A stretch of DNA of 64,000 nucleotides from Niebla homalea (Eukaryota > Ascomycota > Lecanoromycetes > Lecanorales > Ramalinaceae): assembly GCA_019925105.1 (NCBI GenBank), contig JAHGAU010000026.1:806001-870000 (forward strand), written 5' to 3'. Below the pieces are notes generated by a model that made no database searches, had not been told where the DNA came from, and was given only the letters and a program-made list of their open reading frames with translations. Below, piece by piece: positions 32,805 to 44,720 of the stretch. Made by a program: the position numbers and the translations under genes. The number at the start of each line of letters is the position of its first letter. Positions within the stretch are counted from its first letter, which is position 1.

Positions 32805-33641
32805 ATGTCGAAAATCACAGTCGGTACGCTAATCGACCTTGGACCTTTTGTGAGCACAAGCAGGATCGGCAATGGCTGACATTCTATCCAGCCGGAGTGC
32901 GCACCAATGTTCAGTCCCTGCTTGACTATTCCTTGAATGAGAAGAAGCGTAACTTCTTGGAGACGGTCGAGCTCCAGATCGGCCTGAAGAACTATGACCC
33001 CCAACGTGACAAGCGTTTCTCCGGCACTGTTAAGCTACCACGGGTCCCAAGACCCGGGATGACCATCTGGTGCGTGCCTGCGGCTTTGCCTGGGTCCATG
33101 ATAACAGCCGATCCACTAATTTGCCTTTCAGTGTCCTCGGTGATCAGCATGATATTGATAGAGCTAAGCATCATGCGGTCGATGCCATGTCAGCGGACGA
33201 TCTTAAGAAGTTGAACAAAAACAAGAAGCTTATCAAGAAGCTTGCCCGCAAATATGATGCTTTTGTCGCATCAGATGCTCTCATCAAGCAGATTCCGCGT
33301 CTCCTGGGTCCCGGACTTTCGAAAGGTAATACTCTGACATGATCCCTACACGAGCCTGGCTGATGCGAGCGCTTTCAGCCGGCAAATTCCCCTCTCCTAT
33401 TTCGCACAATGAGGACCTAAACAACAAAATGACCGAAGTCAAGTCTACGATCAAGTTCCAATTGAAAAAAGTTCTGTGCTTAGGTGTGGCGGTGGGCAAT
33501 GTCGGCATGACCGAGGACGAGCTAATCGCGAACATCATGTTGGCCATCAATTACTTGGTCAGCTTGCTGAAGAAGGGTTGGCAAAACGTTGGCAGCTTGA
33601 CCATCAAGGCTTCGATGTCACCGCCCAAGAGGCTGTACTAG
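32805..33641 (+). CDS. RPL1: 60S ribosomal protein uL1 (L10a)
   Basis: L1-stalk protein of the large ribosomal subunit, guiding release of deacylated tRNA. Exons 32805-32823, 32892-33069, 33132-33325 and 33379-33641 (introns 68, 62 and 53 nt); 217 residues, the standard length. Begins [20 protein letters not shown], continues [55 protein letters not shown], and ends [16 protein letters not shown]. Exon 1 is only 19 nt, a common arrangement in fungal ribosomal protein genes. All junctions restore the conserved sequence. Confidence 0.97.
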
Positions 33642-34563
33642 ATCACACTCTGGTACTAGAATAGTACTGGCAACCCATAAGAAATGACAATGCCATTCTC
33701 TGTGCATCACATCTTAATCGTTAACGCTCATAAGCCCACACCGCAAATCTACCGTCGAACAAGTAGCATCAATCGCTTAGGACATGAGCCCAATGGATGT
33801 CTGAACCTGTTCGAGGGATGACTGAGGCCGACCGACACCATCATATTGCAAGAACCACTAGCAGGGGCGCTGAGTCAAATTCTCACCAGCATTCGGGACA
33901 TGGGCTGGGGAGCGGCTCCCTGTGGTTCAACGGCTTGGCGCCACGGTTGATGAATGTCCTTTCACGATGTACCCACTACTTTGTCATAGACACCAATGGG
34001 CAAAGACAACAGGTGATCTTCGGTTGAGTGATGTCGCCTCAATTCCACAGCCCCGTCCCACTAGGAAGGGATCTCACGCGACTGAAAAGGAAAGAACCCA
34101 GGCAATTCGCTCAAGGGAGCCGGGAACGGAAGACCAGCTATTGGCGAGCTCGAAAGAGTTCAAACCAGAATGGCCCTCAGCAAGCCACAGTAGTGGAGCT
34201 CCCATAAGTAACAGTATTTAGTTACTACTGATGATGTAGATTGGAAAAGAGGGAAAATTCTGCACGAGCTTTTTGTGCTTTCTGCGGGCATTTAGCGGCG
34301 CCGCGCAGGACCGCGATTAAGCCGGAGGTCAAAGTTGGGGCTCAGCAATCAGCATTCTACCGAATACTCAGTAATGAGGATGAAGTACGGATAACCTCAC
34401 TGATGACCCATGTTCAGACGGCTGGATGTGGCACATTGTTGCCCAATCTAATATTACGTCGTCGCACCTCTTTGCCAAAAAACCTCCATGTTCCCCAAAA
34501 GGTCCCAACTTTCACTCCCAACCGAATTCGGTCGCTAAAGTTATTTGATATCATTTTAGCCCT
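33642..34563. other. Convergent intergenic region
   Basis: 920 bases between uL1 (+) and LEO1 (-). Frames at 33797-34027, 33922-34221 and 34241-34567 carry no recognisable domain. A short AT-rich patch near 34535-34560 fits 3' ends. Confidence 0.4.
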
Positions 34564-36068
34564 CTAATCTTCATCTTCATCCTCTATCACCCGCCGCCTC
34601 TTTGCCCTTCCCCCTCCGGAGACATCCGTTATCCGCTCTGCTTCTTGAGGTTTCTTCCTTTCGTCCAAATGCTCCTCATCATCATCTCCCTCACCATCCA
34701 ATTCATCCTCTTCTTCGCTATCCTCCCCAACCTCAGGCTCTTCATCGCTATTGACAAGAAACCCGTCATCTTCGTCGTACTCATCCTCCTTGTTGCGGGC
34801 TCGTCCCCGATAATCCTCATCATCGCTATATTCGCTGTTGCGCCGCCTGTTCCTTCGGGCCTTCGGCTTGGCTTTACGTGCTCTAGCTGCCATCATCCCA
34901 TCGTCATCTTCCAAGCCACCCACCGTCAGACCAGTGCCCATGCCTCCTGTCCGCAAGCCGGATCGCTTCAGGACATTATTCGCGCGCGTGTTCTCTCGAT
35001 CCTGTTGTATTTGGTATCGGCGCTGCATCTTCACCTTCTCCTTCTCCGCTAGCTCTGCTCTTCGTTTCGCGTTTTCGGGATCTTCGCTGATATTGATGAC
35101 TTCGACACCTCCGTCCACTGTGGCCTTGTTACCTCTTGCTGCTGCAGCTAGGCCTTGCTGAAGTCTAAGGAGTGCATCATCGTCCTGTTCGGAAGATTGC
35201 ATCGTCAATGATGCCGTGACATGATGGGTGTGGCGCATTAACCCAGCGTGTTCGTGAGGCGCAGCGAGGTAGGTGTGAGAATCCAATCTAGGATTATACG
35301 ATGCAGGGGCGTCTTGATCGGACTTTATTGATGTCGGCGTTGGCTTTTTCGGATGGGTCTGTGGTTGGGCGAGCGGCCGAGCAGTAAGCTCGAACTGCTC
35401 TCGTGCATTCGATGCAAGCTGCAGGGTCAAAGAACCATCAGACCAACGATTAATCCGCGCATTGGATTGTACGGTGGAACGGTCCCTAGGGGAGTCTCGC
35501 CATCGAATAGTGCTGTTGGAAGTGCCAAAAGCGGAGAAGGCGGTCGAGGGAGGGCCCAATGAGTGGTGATCTGTACCAGGGGGCTCGAAACCTTCCAGCG
35601 TGAAGGCCTTGGGATTGAGGCCTACAGTCTTTGGAAACTGGAGCAAGTACAACTGTCATTGTCTTAGCATTGCCGTGACTACGTTCAGTTGCTCAGCTTG
35701 CACACTTCGCCGTCACTTGGTAATGGTCCTGGATGACGACCTATAGCAATGTCTGTAACGACAGCTGTTCGCTCGGGCACGTCTTCATCCTCCTCCCCGA
35801 AATCATTCTTCAACCCCTCCTCTCGACCCTCGTCGTCTCCAGAACCTAAATCGGAATCGTCGAGTTTGCGGCGCTTGTTGCTATGGCTTGCTCGACTGTC
35901 ATACCCGTCAGTCACATTTTGGTGCCCGGCAAGGCGCATTGTAAATCACCCAGATCCTTCGTCTTCCGAGTCAGAGCCGAAGAGCCCGCCGCCACCGTCT
36001 TCACCATTGATGATGTCACCTGGCTTCCCCAAGCCATCAGGACCCGCCTCACTTGAGGAACTCGACAT
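34564..36068 (-). CDS. LEO1: Leo1, Paf1 complex subunit
   Basis: Subunit of the Paf1 complex, which travels with RNA polymerase II and promotes histone modification. Exons 36068-35950, 35895-35706 and 35652-34564 (introns 54 and 53 nt); 465 residues. Acidic Ser-rich N-terminus (GGLFGSDSEDEGSG), then the Leo1 core: IAIGRHPGPLPSDGELYLLQ, LQFPKTVGLNPKAF, INRWSDGSLTLQLASN, YLAAPHEHAGLMRHTHHV and MTLQ-like LTMQSSEQDDDALLRLQ. The basic and acidic C-terminal tail (DDEDYRGRARNKEDEYDEDD, ending RRRVIEDEDED) is typical. The exon 2/3 junction gives GELYLLQ, the family sequence. Shares a promoter region with MOB2 that contains a small inverted-repeat element. Confidence 0.92.
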
Positions 36069-36288
36069 TGTTTCTCACGTATAGCTATGTGAAAATCTGC
36101 TGGAGAGAAAGCTTCAACACTTGGACCCAAAAAGGAATTGAGGGCACGGCGGCACAATAGAAGAATATGTGGTGTGATGAGTGGCTCGAGTAGACTTCTG
36201 CGAAGGTGAGAGACAAACGGGGTCCATGCTTGCGATAGTAAAAGATGATATTCAATCCGGAGAATCTATCTGTTAGTGTGGACAGGTT

Positions 36289-36717
36289 GCTTGTCAATCC
36301 TTGGCAGTCAAATTCCCGCTTGGCCCTCTAGTGGCTTACACTAACTCTATAAGGCGTAAAACTTGGAGCTATCAACTGGAGTAAGTATGTTTGAGGAATC
36401 GACTCATGCAAATTTCATATATCTAAACACGATAATGATTGAGTGTAAAAGGGGCTTCGTTAAGGGTTAAATCTATCAATTATTAATAACGGATAGATTC
36501 CGCTTTCATCTTTCGGACTCAAGATAGGCGTTTTCTTAACCCCCTTTAATGACCACATTATGGTTAGAAAAGGGAATGAAACTTGTCAGACTACATATCG
36601 TGACCTCAAGGAATCATTGGCGGCGGATATCTCAATTATCCGAAATGTTCTAGATGGATTTGGCTTTAAATTACTAGAGCAGGCCCCGGGGAATTTGAGT
36701 GCCAAGGATTGACAAGC
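36289..36717. mobile_element. Small non-autonomous DNA transposon (MITE-like) with 45 bp terminal inverted repeats
   Basis: Arms at 36289-36332 and 36673-36717 are inverted copies, 44 and 45 bp long. The outermost 29 bases (GCTTGTCAATCCTTGGCA, then TCAAATTCCC) match with one mismatch; the inner parts differ by a few bases before both end in CTCTAGT. The interior is about 340 bp, AT-rich, non-coding, with a smaller inverted repeat (atctatc/gatagat) near 36470-36500. I could not see a target-site duplication, so the ends may be off by a few bases and the superfamily is open. It sits in the 36069-36999 divergent promoter of LEO1 and MOB2; the rest of that stretch shows nothing else. Confidence 0.7.
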
Positions 36718-36999
36718 CACGCTAATACCGCGAGCCGGGCCCTTTATCCCTTTTTCGCATCAACGTCCCAAGTGCTGTCAGGTTGTGTTCCCACCCAATA
36801 ATAAGCGATCGTCAGTGGCCATTGCCGGCGCAGGGGGTTAAGGATCTGCGTGAAATGCACAGGAGGGTTCACACACATTTTCCTTCATTGTCCCCTGAAA
36901 GCCTCGCTCTTGCGCTCAATTCAACACTGTGCATTGTGCATGAGGATAGCATGTCAGTGTGATCCTGACGAGACGTATGCTTTTTTTTGTTACTGGAAC

Positions 37000-38454
37000 A
37001 TGGCATCATTCTTTCGTAGCGTGTAAGTTGTCTGGTTCTGTACATACCTTGCGAGCTTTCATCCCTTCTTGAACGTAGGTGGATGGTCGTCTTGTTTGGT
37101 ATACGGGTCTTTCGTTTTCGCCGCTATCAATCATTCACTCTGCCACCGCCCTCGTTATCCTTCAAACGATCTAGCACACAAGGTCATCTGCTCTTTCACA
37201 TGAAAAATCTCTTCCAATGAGCGCCAACAAGGAACGGGGCCAGCCACTTTCTTCTTTTGAAGCTGCTCTGTCTACGAACAAGCAAGATTGGCCTCCAGCC
37301 ATAAAACCTGGCAGTCCGTCTGAGCTTTGCTGATGAAAATGACAGGCGACAAGGATTCAATCGCCAGCCTGAAGTCAACACAACCAGCAATCAAAGCCAG
37401 ACCCGAGTGAACGGCCTCCACGACTCTTCGCCCACGGTCGCGTCGCCCACTATGGCCGGGCTCAGTCCGTCACAGTCTTTCGGATCTTCCACTGGCCTCC
37501 AGTCCGACAGCACAGCGCCCACCCCGGAAGCTCACACCCCTGTAGAGCAGCCGAAGTATTTTTTCCGCGAGAAATATGCAAAGCTGGGCGTCAAGGGCAA
37601 TTTCATGCCGTTGGCAGCCCAGCCGATAAACATTGGTCTTGCAGATTGGCTGGCCCACCAAAGTAAGGTGTCAAACCCTGCTGTTTGCAAAACCTCGCTC
37701 ACGCCACTATCTCCAGCTGTTGAAAATTACCGGTTGGTCAGCACCATTGTAGCCTGCATTCAAGAAACGGACCAGGGAACGGGCAAACCCATATGTAATC
37801 CCGAATCGTGTCCGAAGATGACTGCCGGAAGGTGAGGCCGCTTCCAAAGGTAAGGTCATTGATGGAGCTAATGCTGCGACCAGACACAGTTATATATGGC
37901 TCGATAACAACCGAAGACCCGTGGCAGTTTCGGCCTCCCAGTATATCTCCCTTGTGCAGCGATGGTTGAATGCCAAGGTGCACGACCCCAAGGCCTTTCC
38001 CACGGATGCACCAGGAACAACGTCTGCGACATATGCCTCGGGCAGTGTAACGACACCTGCATCCGAAACTCCGATAGCTGCAGGGCCTACCAATCTGAAC
38101 GCTCCACTCTCGCAGCTGGCAGGCAAAGATTGGATTGGCCGAGACGCCGGGTTTCCCGAGTCGTTCTACAACGATTGCCGGACTTGCTTCAGGCAAATCT
38201 TTCGTATCTATGCGCACATTTACCATTCCCATTGGATTGATCCCTTTTGGAACCTGAGCAGCAGCTCGAACTCGCAAGGATGGACAGACCTTAACTCATG
38301 TTTCGTACACTTTTGCACCGTGGCCAAATACTACAGTCTTTTGACGGAGAAAGATGTTGAGCCGATGCAGCCGCTGATTGATTTATGGATTGCCAACGGC
38401 TCTATCCCTCCGGCAGCAGCCAATGAAGAGAGCAAGATAGTACCACCGCAATGA
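37000..38454 (+). CDS. MOB2: Mob2-type kinase activator
   Basis: Mob proteins bind and activate NDR/LATS kinases; fungal Mob2 partners the Cbk1/COT-1 kinase that controls polar growth. Exons 37346-37662, 37717-37831 and 37884-38454 are firm; a 23 nt first exon 37000-37022 (MASFFRSV) joined by a 323 nt intron is my best choice for the start, giving 341 residues. The core is clear: YFFREKYAKLGVKGNFMPLA, NIGLADWLAHQTVENYRL, zinc-type Cys pair in CNPESC, HSYIWLDNNRRPV, SQYISLVQRWLNAKVHDP, WIGRDAGFPESFYNDCRTC and IYAHIYHSHWIDPFWNL. An insert of about 35 Thr/Ala/Ser-rich residues (TTSATYASGSVTTPASE) splits the fold, as in fungal Mob2. The first intron is far longer than others here, which lowers confidence in the start. 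Confidence 0.88.
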
Positions 38455-39423
38455 GTTGCCGGCTTCAGTACGGACAATTGGATGGGATGACTATGTGGGC
38501 ATACGGTTCGTTTGCACGTGCATATCAGCGATCTTGAATGCATCTTACACACGGACGGCGAAATGGCGCTTGGTAGGGTCGAGCAAGAGAATATTCGTGA
38601 TGAGCTCTTTGGGTGTGAGGAGATGAGCGTATGTATTCTAAACCAATGTAGTGGAGCATGGAAACTTTTTGAGGGGGGGAAAAAAAACCAAGATGCTGGC
38701 TCTGCTACAAAGACAACAGCAAACGGGTTCCACAGAACAGAAGCATGATGTGGGACATCCAGACCGCATGTCACATTTAGGATGAGGCCCCCTGAGCGAA
38801 TAAAGACACGATAATGAGTGACAGCGCAATACAGAATGTTCGACTGCTCGGAATTGCTCATCCGTAAATGATATGTCATTATTGCCAAGCCGTTCGGCCC
38901 ACGTGCATGATGATTTCAACTACAAGACATAATCAGGTGGGCGAGAATCGTCCCAGCCTTTCCAAGATGGAAAGGGAATAATCCGTACGGAGTAGATACG
39001 TACGAGGATACTGGAAAGGATGTCAGCGTCATCTATCGAGGCTTGGTATTTCTTGGCGACCTCCTTTCTTGATTTCGCCTTGCTCAGCTGTTCTTTTAGG
39101 CTTTAGCTCCTACTCGTACGTATTTCAGCCAATTACAAGTTTAGAGTACAACAGGATACGATTGCAATGCTCCTCGGCGCACCTCCTGCTCGATGACATG
39201 TCTGTCTGCTTCTCACAGGGGCCTTTGCGTCCTGTCTTCCTTGTTTGACAATACTCGATATCTTAATTCTCGAGGACGACGACGGCTGTCTTAGTATCAC
39301 CTCTTGCATTTCCAACAGACCATTGCCGCTGAACCTGCGCCTTCCCTTTTGCAGCGCCTTTCTTCTTCCTATTACGAACTTGTCTCGCGCGAGACACCTC
39401 TTGCTCAAGGACGGTACCCATCC
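38455..39423. promoter_or_regulatory. Intergenic region and 5' leader of the PhoD-like gene
   Basis: 970 bases. The last 120 bases before the PhoD-like ATG are open in the same frame but have no ATG; with a CAACAG acceptor-like site at 39310-39319 they could belong to a spliced 5' exon. Otherwise no gene or repeat seen. Confidence 0.4.
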
Positions 39424-41697
39424 ATGGCAACTGGAAGTGCCTATGAAGGCGATCATGCTTTAGACGGGGCGTACAAATTACGCGATAACAGCATCGTGAA
39501 CACGACCGTCAACGTGACCTCGAAAATAGCGAATGGTTCTTCCAAACCGCCGCAACATGTCAGTGCGAATGTCTCTACCACCGGTCAAGAACCTATCGTC
39601 CAGTCGCAGAAAGGGTATGGGGATGGACCGGCTGTCCCCAACAGCGAGGGCGCCCTTGAAGTCATGTGTGGACCTTTGTTGAATTACAAGGGGATGACCG
39701 CTGCGTCAGCAAAAGCGCCTACATGGCATGGGAGTGTCTTGCTGGTCACCAAACCTAGCCACCAACCTACAGAGCTCCGTTATCACTGCCTAGGTCCAGT
39801 CGGCCCCGAAAGTCATGGAAATCAAACCATTGAAGATGCTCCTGGCATGCAAGAGCAGATCTCGCGGGGAGTCCAAATATATGCCGATCAAGACCGAATG
39901 TTCTGGCGTTTTACCTTCAGCTTGCCGATGCAGGACTTCGAGTCTTTCTGGCAATATTCCATCGCAGATCTACGCTTCCTCTCCGGTGTGAGTTCCCGCA
40001 ACTCGTCCCTCAGGCGATTCGCAGTCCCCTCAAAGTCCCAGTCGATGCGCATCATGTTCCATTCTTGTAACGGTTTCTCAGTCGGTACAGATGAAGATGC
40101 TTGGTCGGGACCGGCACTCTGGAATGATGTTCTTCGTGTACATGAGTCCAAGCCATTCCATGTCATGCTTGGTGGTGGAGATCAAATCTATAATGACGGT
40201 GTGAGAGTGGGTGGACCCTTGAGGCAATGGACCGAGATTGGCAATCCTCACAAGCGAAGGGAATTCCCATTCGGAGAAGCCCTGAGGGACGAGTGCGATC
40301 GATACTACTTTGACAATTACGTCCGCTGGTTTTCCACCGAACCCTTTGCAACTGCCAACGGTCAGATCCCGCAAGTCAACATATGGGATGATCACGATAT
40401 AATAGACGGCTTTGGCTCTTATACCGATCATTTCATGAAGTGCGCTGTCTTTCGTGGTATTGGGGGCGTATCCTTCAAGTACTACTGCTTATTCCAACAT
40501 CATATTCCGCCTCCCAAATCGACCTTCACCACCGACTCTGCTCCCACCATGCAAGCTCAAGGCCCTGAGGGCGCAGGTGCCGACCCTGTGCAGCTGAAGG
40601 AGACCTTCGTTCTCAACGACAAAGAAGAGGATCCGAGCTGGATCATTGGCGCTCGCCCTGGCCCCTATGTGGAGGAGCGCTCGCGATCCTTGTACATGCA
40701 GCTCGGCGCCAACATTGCTTTCCTCGGTATTGACGCCCGGACCGAGAGGACGAGGCATCAAGTGAACTATCCAGATACGTACGAGATCATCTTCAACCGT
40801 GTCCGGGCCGAAGTGTCGAAAGCTCCGGCCATGAAGCATCTCATTGTTCTCCTTGGGGTACCTATCGCATACCCCCGTCTGGCTTGGCTGGAAAGCATTT
40901 TCACCTCCCCAATCATTGGCCCCATACGCTTCTTGAGTAAACGATTTGGCGTGGCTGGGGGCTTCTTCAATCATTTCGATGGACAGGTGGATTTGCTCGA
41001 TGATCTGGATGATCATTACACAGCCCGGCAACACAAAAAGGAACGCAAAGACCTGATGCTGCGTCTCCAAACTTTAGCCCAAGAGAACGACATTCGCGTT
41101 ACTATCCTTGGCGGGGATGTCCATCTTGCTGCCGTAGGTCGCTTTTATTCCAGACCCAGCCTCGCGATTCCAGCAGAACAGGATCACCGCTACATGGCCA
41201 ACATCATCTCATCCGCAATCACCAACAAGCCACCACCAAAGGCAGTGGCAAACCTGCTTGCCAGGCGGAACAAAATCCACCATCTTGACCATCACACTGA
41301 CGAGACACTGATGCATATGTTTGACAAGGATCCCGGCAACAGCGTCAAAACGGCCAGCTCGAACAAGTGCACAATGCCTAGTCGGAATTACGCAATCATA
41401 ACAGAAGCACCTGTAAATGAAAGCACAATGAACATCAACACGAATGGTCATACCAATGCCGGGGAGAGGACTGCTCAGCCAACGCAGTCGAAGAGAAAGG
41501 ACGGACACTCGTTCTTACATGCAGGCGAAGACGGCGCCGGTACGAAGCATGTCGCTGCTAGCGGCGTACATCGGGGCACCATGTCCGGTGGACTAGATGT
41601 AAGTATCAGAGTGGAAGTAGATCAACATGACCGGGAGGGCAGAACGGAGGGATATGGGTTTAGCATTCCTGCATTGACTACCAAAGCGAGTGCATGA
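39424..41697 (+). CDS. PhoD-like metallophosphatase domain protein
   Basis: Single exon from ATG 39424 (MATGSAYEGDHAL), 757 residues. It belongs to the PhoD-like phosphatase superfamily (fungal PhoD_2 type). Metal-site motifs in order: HSCNGF (His213), GGGDQIYNDG, IWDDHDIIDGFGSY (Trp321) and ILGGDVHLAAVGRFYS (His567). Before them is a beta-rich region (PLLNYKGM, SVLLVTKP), after them a low-complexity tail. No signal peptide or transmembrane segment, so probably cytosolic. Substrate unknown; bacterial PhoD is a phosphodiesterase/alkaline phosphatase. The frame continues upstream to 39304, so a spliced longer N-terminus is possible. Confidence 0.87.
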   Translation: MATGSAYEGDHALDGAYKLRDNSIVNTTVNVTSKIANGSSKPPQHVSANVSTTGQEPIVQSQKGYGDGPAVPNSEGALEVMCGPLLNYKGMTAASAKAPTWHGSVLLVTKPSHQPTELRYHCLGPVGPESHGNQTIEDAPGMQEQISRGVQIYADQDRMFWRFTFSLPMQDFESFWQYSIADLRFLSGVSSRNSSLRRFAVPSKSQSMRIMFHSCNGFSVGTDEDAWSGPALWNDVLRVHESKPFHVMLGGGDQIYNDGVRVGGPLRQWTEIGNPHKRREFPFGEALRDECDRYYFDNYVRWFSTEPFATANGQIPQVNIWDDHDIIDGFGSYTDHFMKCAVFRGIGGVSFKYYCLFQHHIPPPKSTFTTDSAPTMQAQGPEGAGADPVQLKETFVLNDKEEDPSWIIGARPGPYVEERSRSLYMQLGANIAFLGIDARTERTRHQVNYPDTYEIIFNRVRAEVSKAPAMKHLIVLLGVPIAYPRLAWLESIFTSPIIGPIRFLSKRFGVAGGFFNHFDGQVDLLDDLDDHYTARQHKKERKDLMLRLQTLAQENDIRVTILGGDVHLAAVGRFYSRPSLAIPAEQDHRYMANIISSAITNKPPPKAVANLLARRNKIHHLDHHTDETLMHMFDKDPGNSVKTASSNKCTMPSRNYAIITEAPVNESTMNINTNGHTNAGERTAQPTQSKRKDGHSFLHAGEDGAGTKHVAASGVHRGTMSGGLDVSIRVEVDQHDREGRTEGYGFSIPALTTKASA

Positions 41698-42344
41698 GAC
41701 GAGACTGTTTCGGTGGGTCTGTTTCAGCCTGGCATCAATATTTGGCGGATACCCTTGATCGTTGATAGGAACGTTTTGTTCCCCGGCTCAGTGGGCCGAA
41801 AGGCTTTGATGTACATAACACGGATCACTGAGGTAGCATCGTTCACGCTATCATAGTGTTTGGCATTGCAATAAGATTGATGATCTTGTCTTAATGTCCG
41901 CCCAGCCTTTCCGTGAAGCTTTCCTCGTTCGGGACGTCTTATTGTATCGGCCCCATTTGGCCCCATTGAGTTTGCTGCGAATACCATACAGTATGCTATG
42001 TCGGAGGACAACGTGGTCACGCGACGGGAGAGGAGTGTGTGCCATGGATCTGGCTCAAACATGATCGATCTCGGTGAACCAGTGAGCCCCTGTCAAGAAG
42101 GAGGGAGAGCGCACTTTGTTTCGTTCAGGGGCCTCAATGGTCCAGCGCCAGACATCGACCAGCACTTGATTGTTGGCCGAGTCTACTTCAAGCTGAGATT
42201 CCACCCAGGCCTTTCTAGTGGGCACAATGAAGTGCAAGGCTCGAAGAGAGGACATTCTTGTCGCAATGGTTGATCCCATCGGCTGGTGACATGCGTCTCC
42301 CCTCTGTAAGTTCATACAACGTCGGTGCGTTAGCCAGCATGTGT
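41698..42344. other. Convergent intergenic region
   Basis: 650 bases between the ends of the PhoD-like (+) and rhomboid (-) genes. The frames at 41724-42062, 41998-42273 and 42055-42315 overlap one another on opposite strands and have no recognisable content. Confidence 0.4.
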
Positions 42345-44110
42345 CTAGTTTGACCCTCCCTTTTTCATCTCAATGGTTCCTGTTTGTCCCTTCCTTCTCT
42401 CAGATCTGGAGTTCCAGAAGCTACGCCTCTCGACATCTCTCCACTTCGGGTCGTAACTGCGAAGCATCAAAGCTCCTGCCAATCCAGTTGTATAGCCTGA
42501 AACATGTCCCACATGGTTAATCGAAGGCCCAGAACCGAGCGTATCCAACAGGCCCCTTCTGCGAAGACGAAAAAGCTCCAGAAGCGTAAGAAGAGCCAGC
42601 ATCACCCCAGAATTCAGCCAGGACGTCGATTCAGCGGACAGGAAGGGTACCGTTATAGTGCGCCTTGGTGGATGTCAACATAAGGATAGAGGGTCACGCT
42701 TTAGGAAGGCTCACCCTTCATCCAAGGTACACAATGCTCCGACGAGTCCGCAAACAATACCACTGGCGCCAAGTGCGCTCATCGTCAAGACGTTCGACAA
42801 GACATAAGTTGACATTGCTGCATATGAAGAGAGGACGGCGGAAGCGCAGACGAAGGCAAGGAATTGTCCACGTCCAATTTCATCGTGCACTATGATCAGG
42901 TGAGCGACCCTGGTTCGGCTCTCGGACATGATCTTGGCTTACAATGTACCCCTACAAACCACATCACGCCCATGTTGACGACGAGATGCGCGACCCGCTG
43001 GTGACTGAACTCTGCGAGAAACATGGAAGCCGCCCTCGGCTGCAATGGCACGACAATGAAGTATTTGTTCAGGAAGGCCCACATTGGCGGCAATCTCCAC
43101 AGGAGGAAGACACCAACGTTGATGGCCACAAGCCCGAGCAACGTTGCTGCTGCTGGCGGCGTGTTGGGGAACATTCGGGCGCGCTGTCCTGGTGGGATGT
43201 AGTTTTGAGCTAGCAATAAAGACAGTAGGACGACACCAATGGTGAACACCCCAGATGGGAACAAGCGTGCAAATGTAGAGATGTTCGGCATTTCCGTCTG
43301 GGTCGCCTTTCTTCTATACTCCTTGACCCACTCGGGTTCCTCTCCTGTTCGCTCCTTTCCATGGGCCAAGTTTCTGAACGTTCTAGGCGCTGCGACCAGC
43401 TCTCGACGGCCGTTGGAGGCTGGTGAGGTCAATCTCTCTTTCTCCTCGTCGGCTTTCCGACGCTTCTCTTCTCTTTCGAACCGCTTTTCATTCTCCTCTC
43501 GTATGCGCATAATCTTCGACTGGCCATGTGGACTGTGGTCCACGTGTGTCTGCGGAGCTCTGAACTGATGATCCAGCTCCTTGTCGACACGAGCAATGAT
43601 AGCAGCGTCTTCATCCATTGGATACCTAGCCCTTAGATATTGAAGACCCGATACGATGGCAGCTGGCTCGAAATCAACCTTGGCGTCTAGCGTGCCTCGA
43701 AGTCGATGTCTCTGTAGCTCAGACAGAAGCTCGTTGCCATCGTCTTGAGCCATGTGTTTGCCGAATATCAAGTTGATCCTCCTATGAGGCAGAGTGAAGG
43801 TTTCCTTCGCATTGTGCGAAGGATTCTTGGCCTCATCTCGGCCAGCGTGTCGGAGTTGAGAAGAACGCCTTGCAAGATTGGAGGGCGATTGGTGAAAGGC
43901 GCGGTGAAAGCATTGTGGACGTTGGCCAAGGAACGAGGAGGCTGAGATGGCGGTGTGGTGGGTTTGACGCTGAACGAAAGTCTGCCACCATGGGAGCTTG
44001 CTTGAACGGATCAGATTATGAGTGAAGATCCGCAAGAGTGTTTGCGGATCCCTCGAGGGATGCAAGCCAGATTGAAGTGGTTGCCATAAAGTCTTGACCA
44101 CAGTGCTCAT
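42345..44110 (-). CDS. Rhomboid intramembrane serine protease, probably mitochondrial (PARL/Pcp1 type)
   Basis: Exons 44110-42943, 42889-42715 and 42663-42345 (introns 53 and 51 nt); 553 residues. The N-terminal about 110 residues are rich in Arg, Ser, Leu and His and poor in acidic residues, as in a mitochondrial targeting sequence. A charged linker of about 150 residues follows, then membrane helices starting with FPSGVFTIGVVLLSLLLAQ. Rhomboid signatures: HQRVAHLVVNMGVMWFVGVH (H-x5-N type loop), catalytic Ser432 in LGASGIVCGLVGAL, and His501 in NHVGHVSGYTTGLAGAL. In yeast Pcp1 processes Mgm1 and Ccp1; human PARL cleaves PINK1; here the substrate is inferred only. ATG 44110 (MSTVVKTLW) is the first ATG of the frame. 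Confidence 0.88.
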
Positions 44111-44720
44111 CTCAATGATGACTGCAAAGTTCTGGATGGTGGCAATCCATGTCTCGGAGTAGCATCTGTAAGAATCCAAGTGATATAATACACTGTCTAC
44201 TTCCTAAAAATTGTGGCGAGGTGCGGAAATTTAGGTCAAATTGAGCAACGACCGAGGGACAGCGACTGCCCTTGTGCTCATATAATAATACTATCATAGT
44301 ACCGCCGCAATGCTTCGCATCGAACTCTGGTCGAAATAGATCTCGTTCAAGTTATTCTTCAGTGAACTTGGTTACACTATCTACAGATCCCCAAAATTGC
44401 ATGAAATATAACGAGAACCGATGGAGCAACTCCTCAACCATGACAGAGTTGTTCACCTTCCCGAGGATGCAATGGAGTCACCTTACTCCCCTTGCCAAAC
44501 TGGGACCTTCAGCTCTATAACTTGAACGATTCGTTCGATTTCGTCGGTGAATAAAATTCAGCATCAGTGTAAGATGATATTACTTGGTGGCCGCATGTCG
44601 TGACCTTGACCTCCCCGACTTCTTTCAAGGGTCTCCTCATATCAGTGCTGCCTCTGCGGCAACGGCTGCCTCATGCCTTAGCCTCAAGACCCTGGCACGC
44701 GTCTCTGGTTGTGCCCTTTC
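44111..44720. other. Intergenic region
   Basis: 610 bases between two minus-strand genes: rhomboid promoter and F-box gene terminator. The plus frames at 44272-44520 and 44584-44803 are not supported by any domain or splice site. Confidence 0.4.

Noticed and set aside
34645..35161. Long hydrophobic plus-strand frames opposite LEO1
   Set aside because: Antisense shadows of the acidic Asp/Glu-rich LEO1 tail, which reads as Ile/Leu/Ser on the other strand.
39304..39423. N-terminal extension of the PhoD-like protein
   Set aside because: The frame begins with TTG and has no ATG before 39424; kept just as a possible spliced exon.
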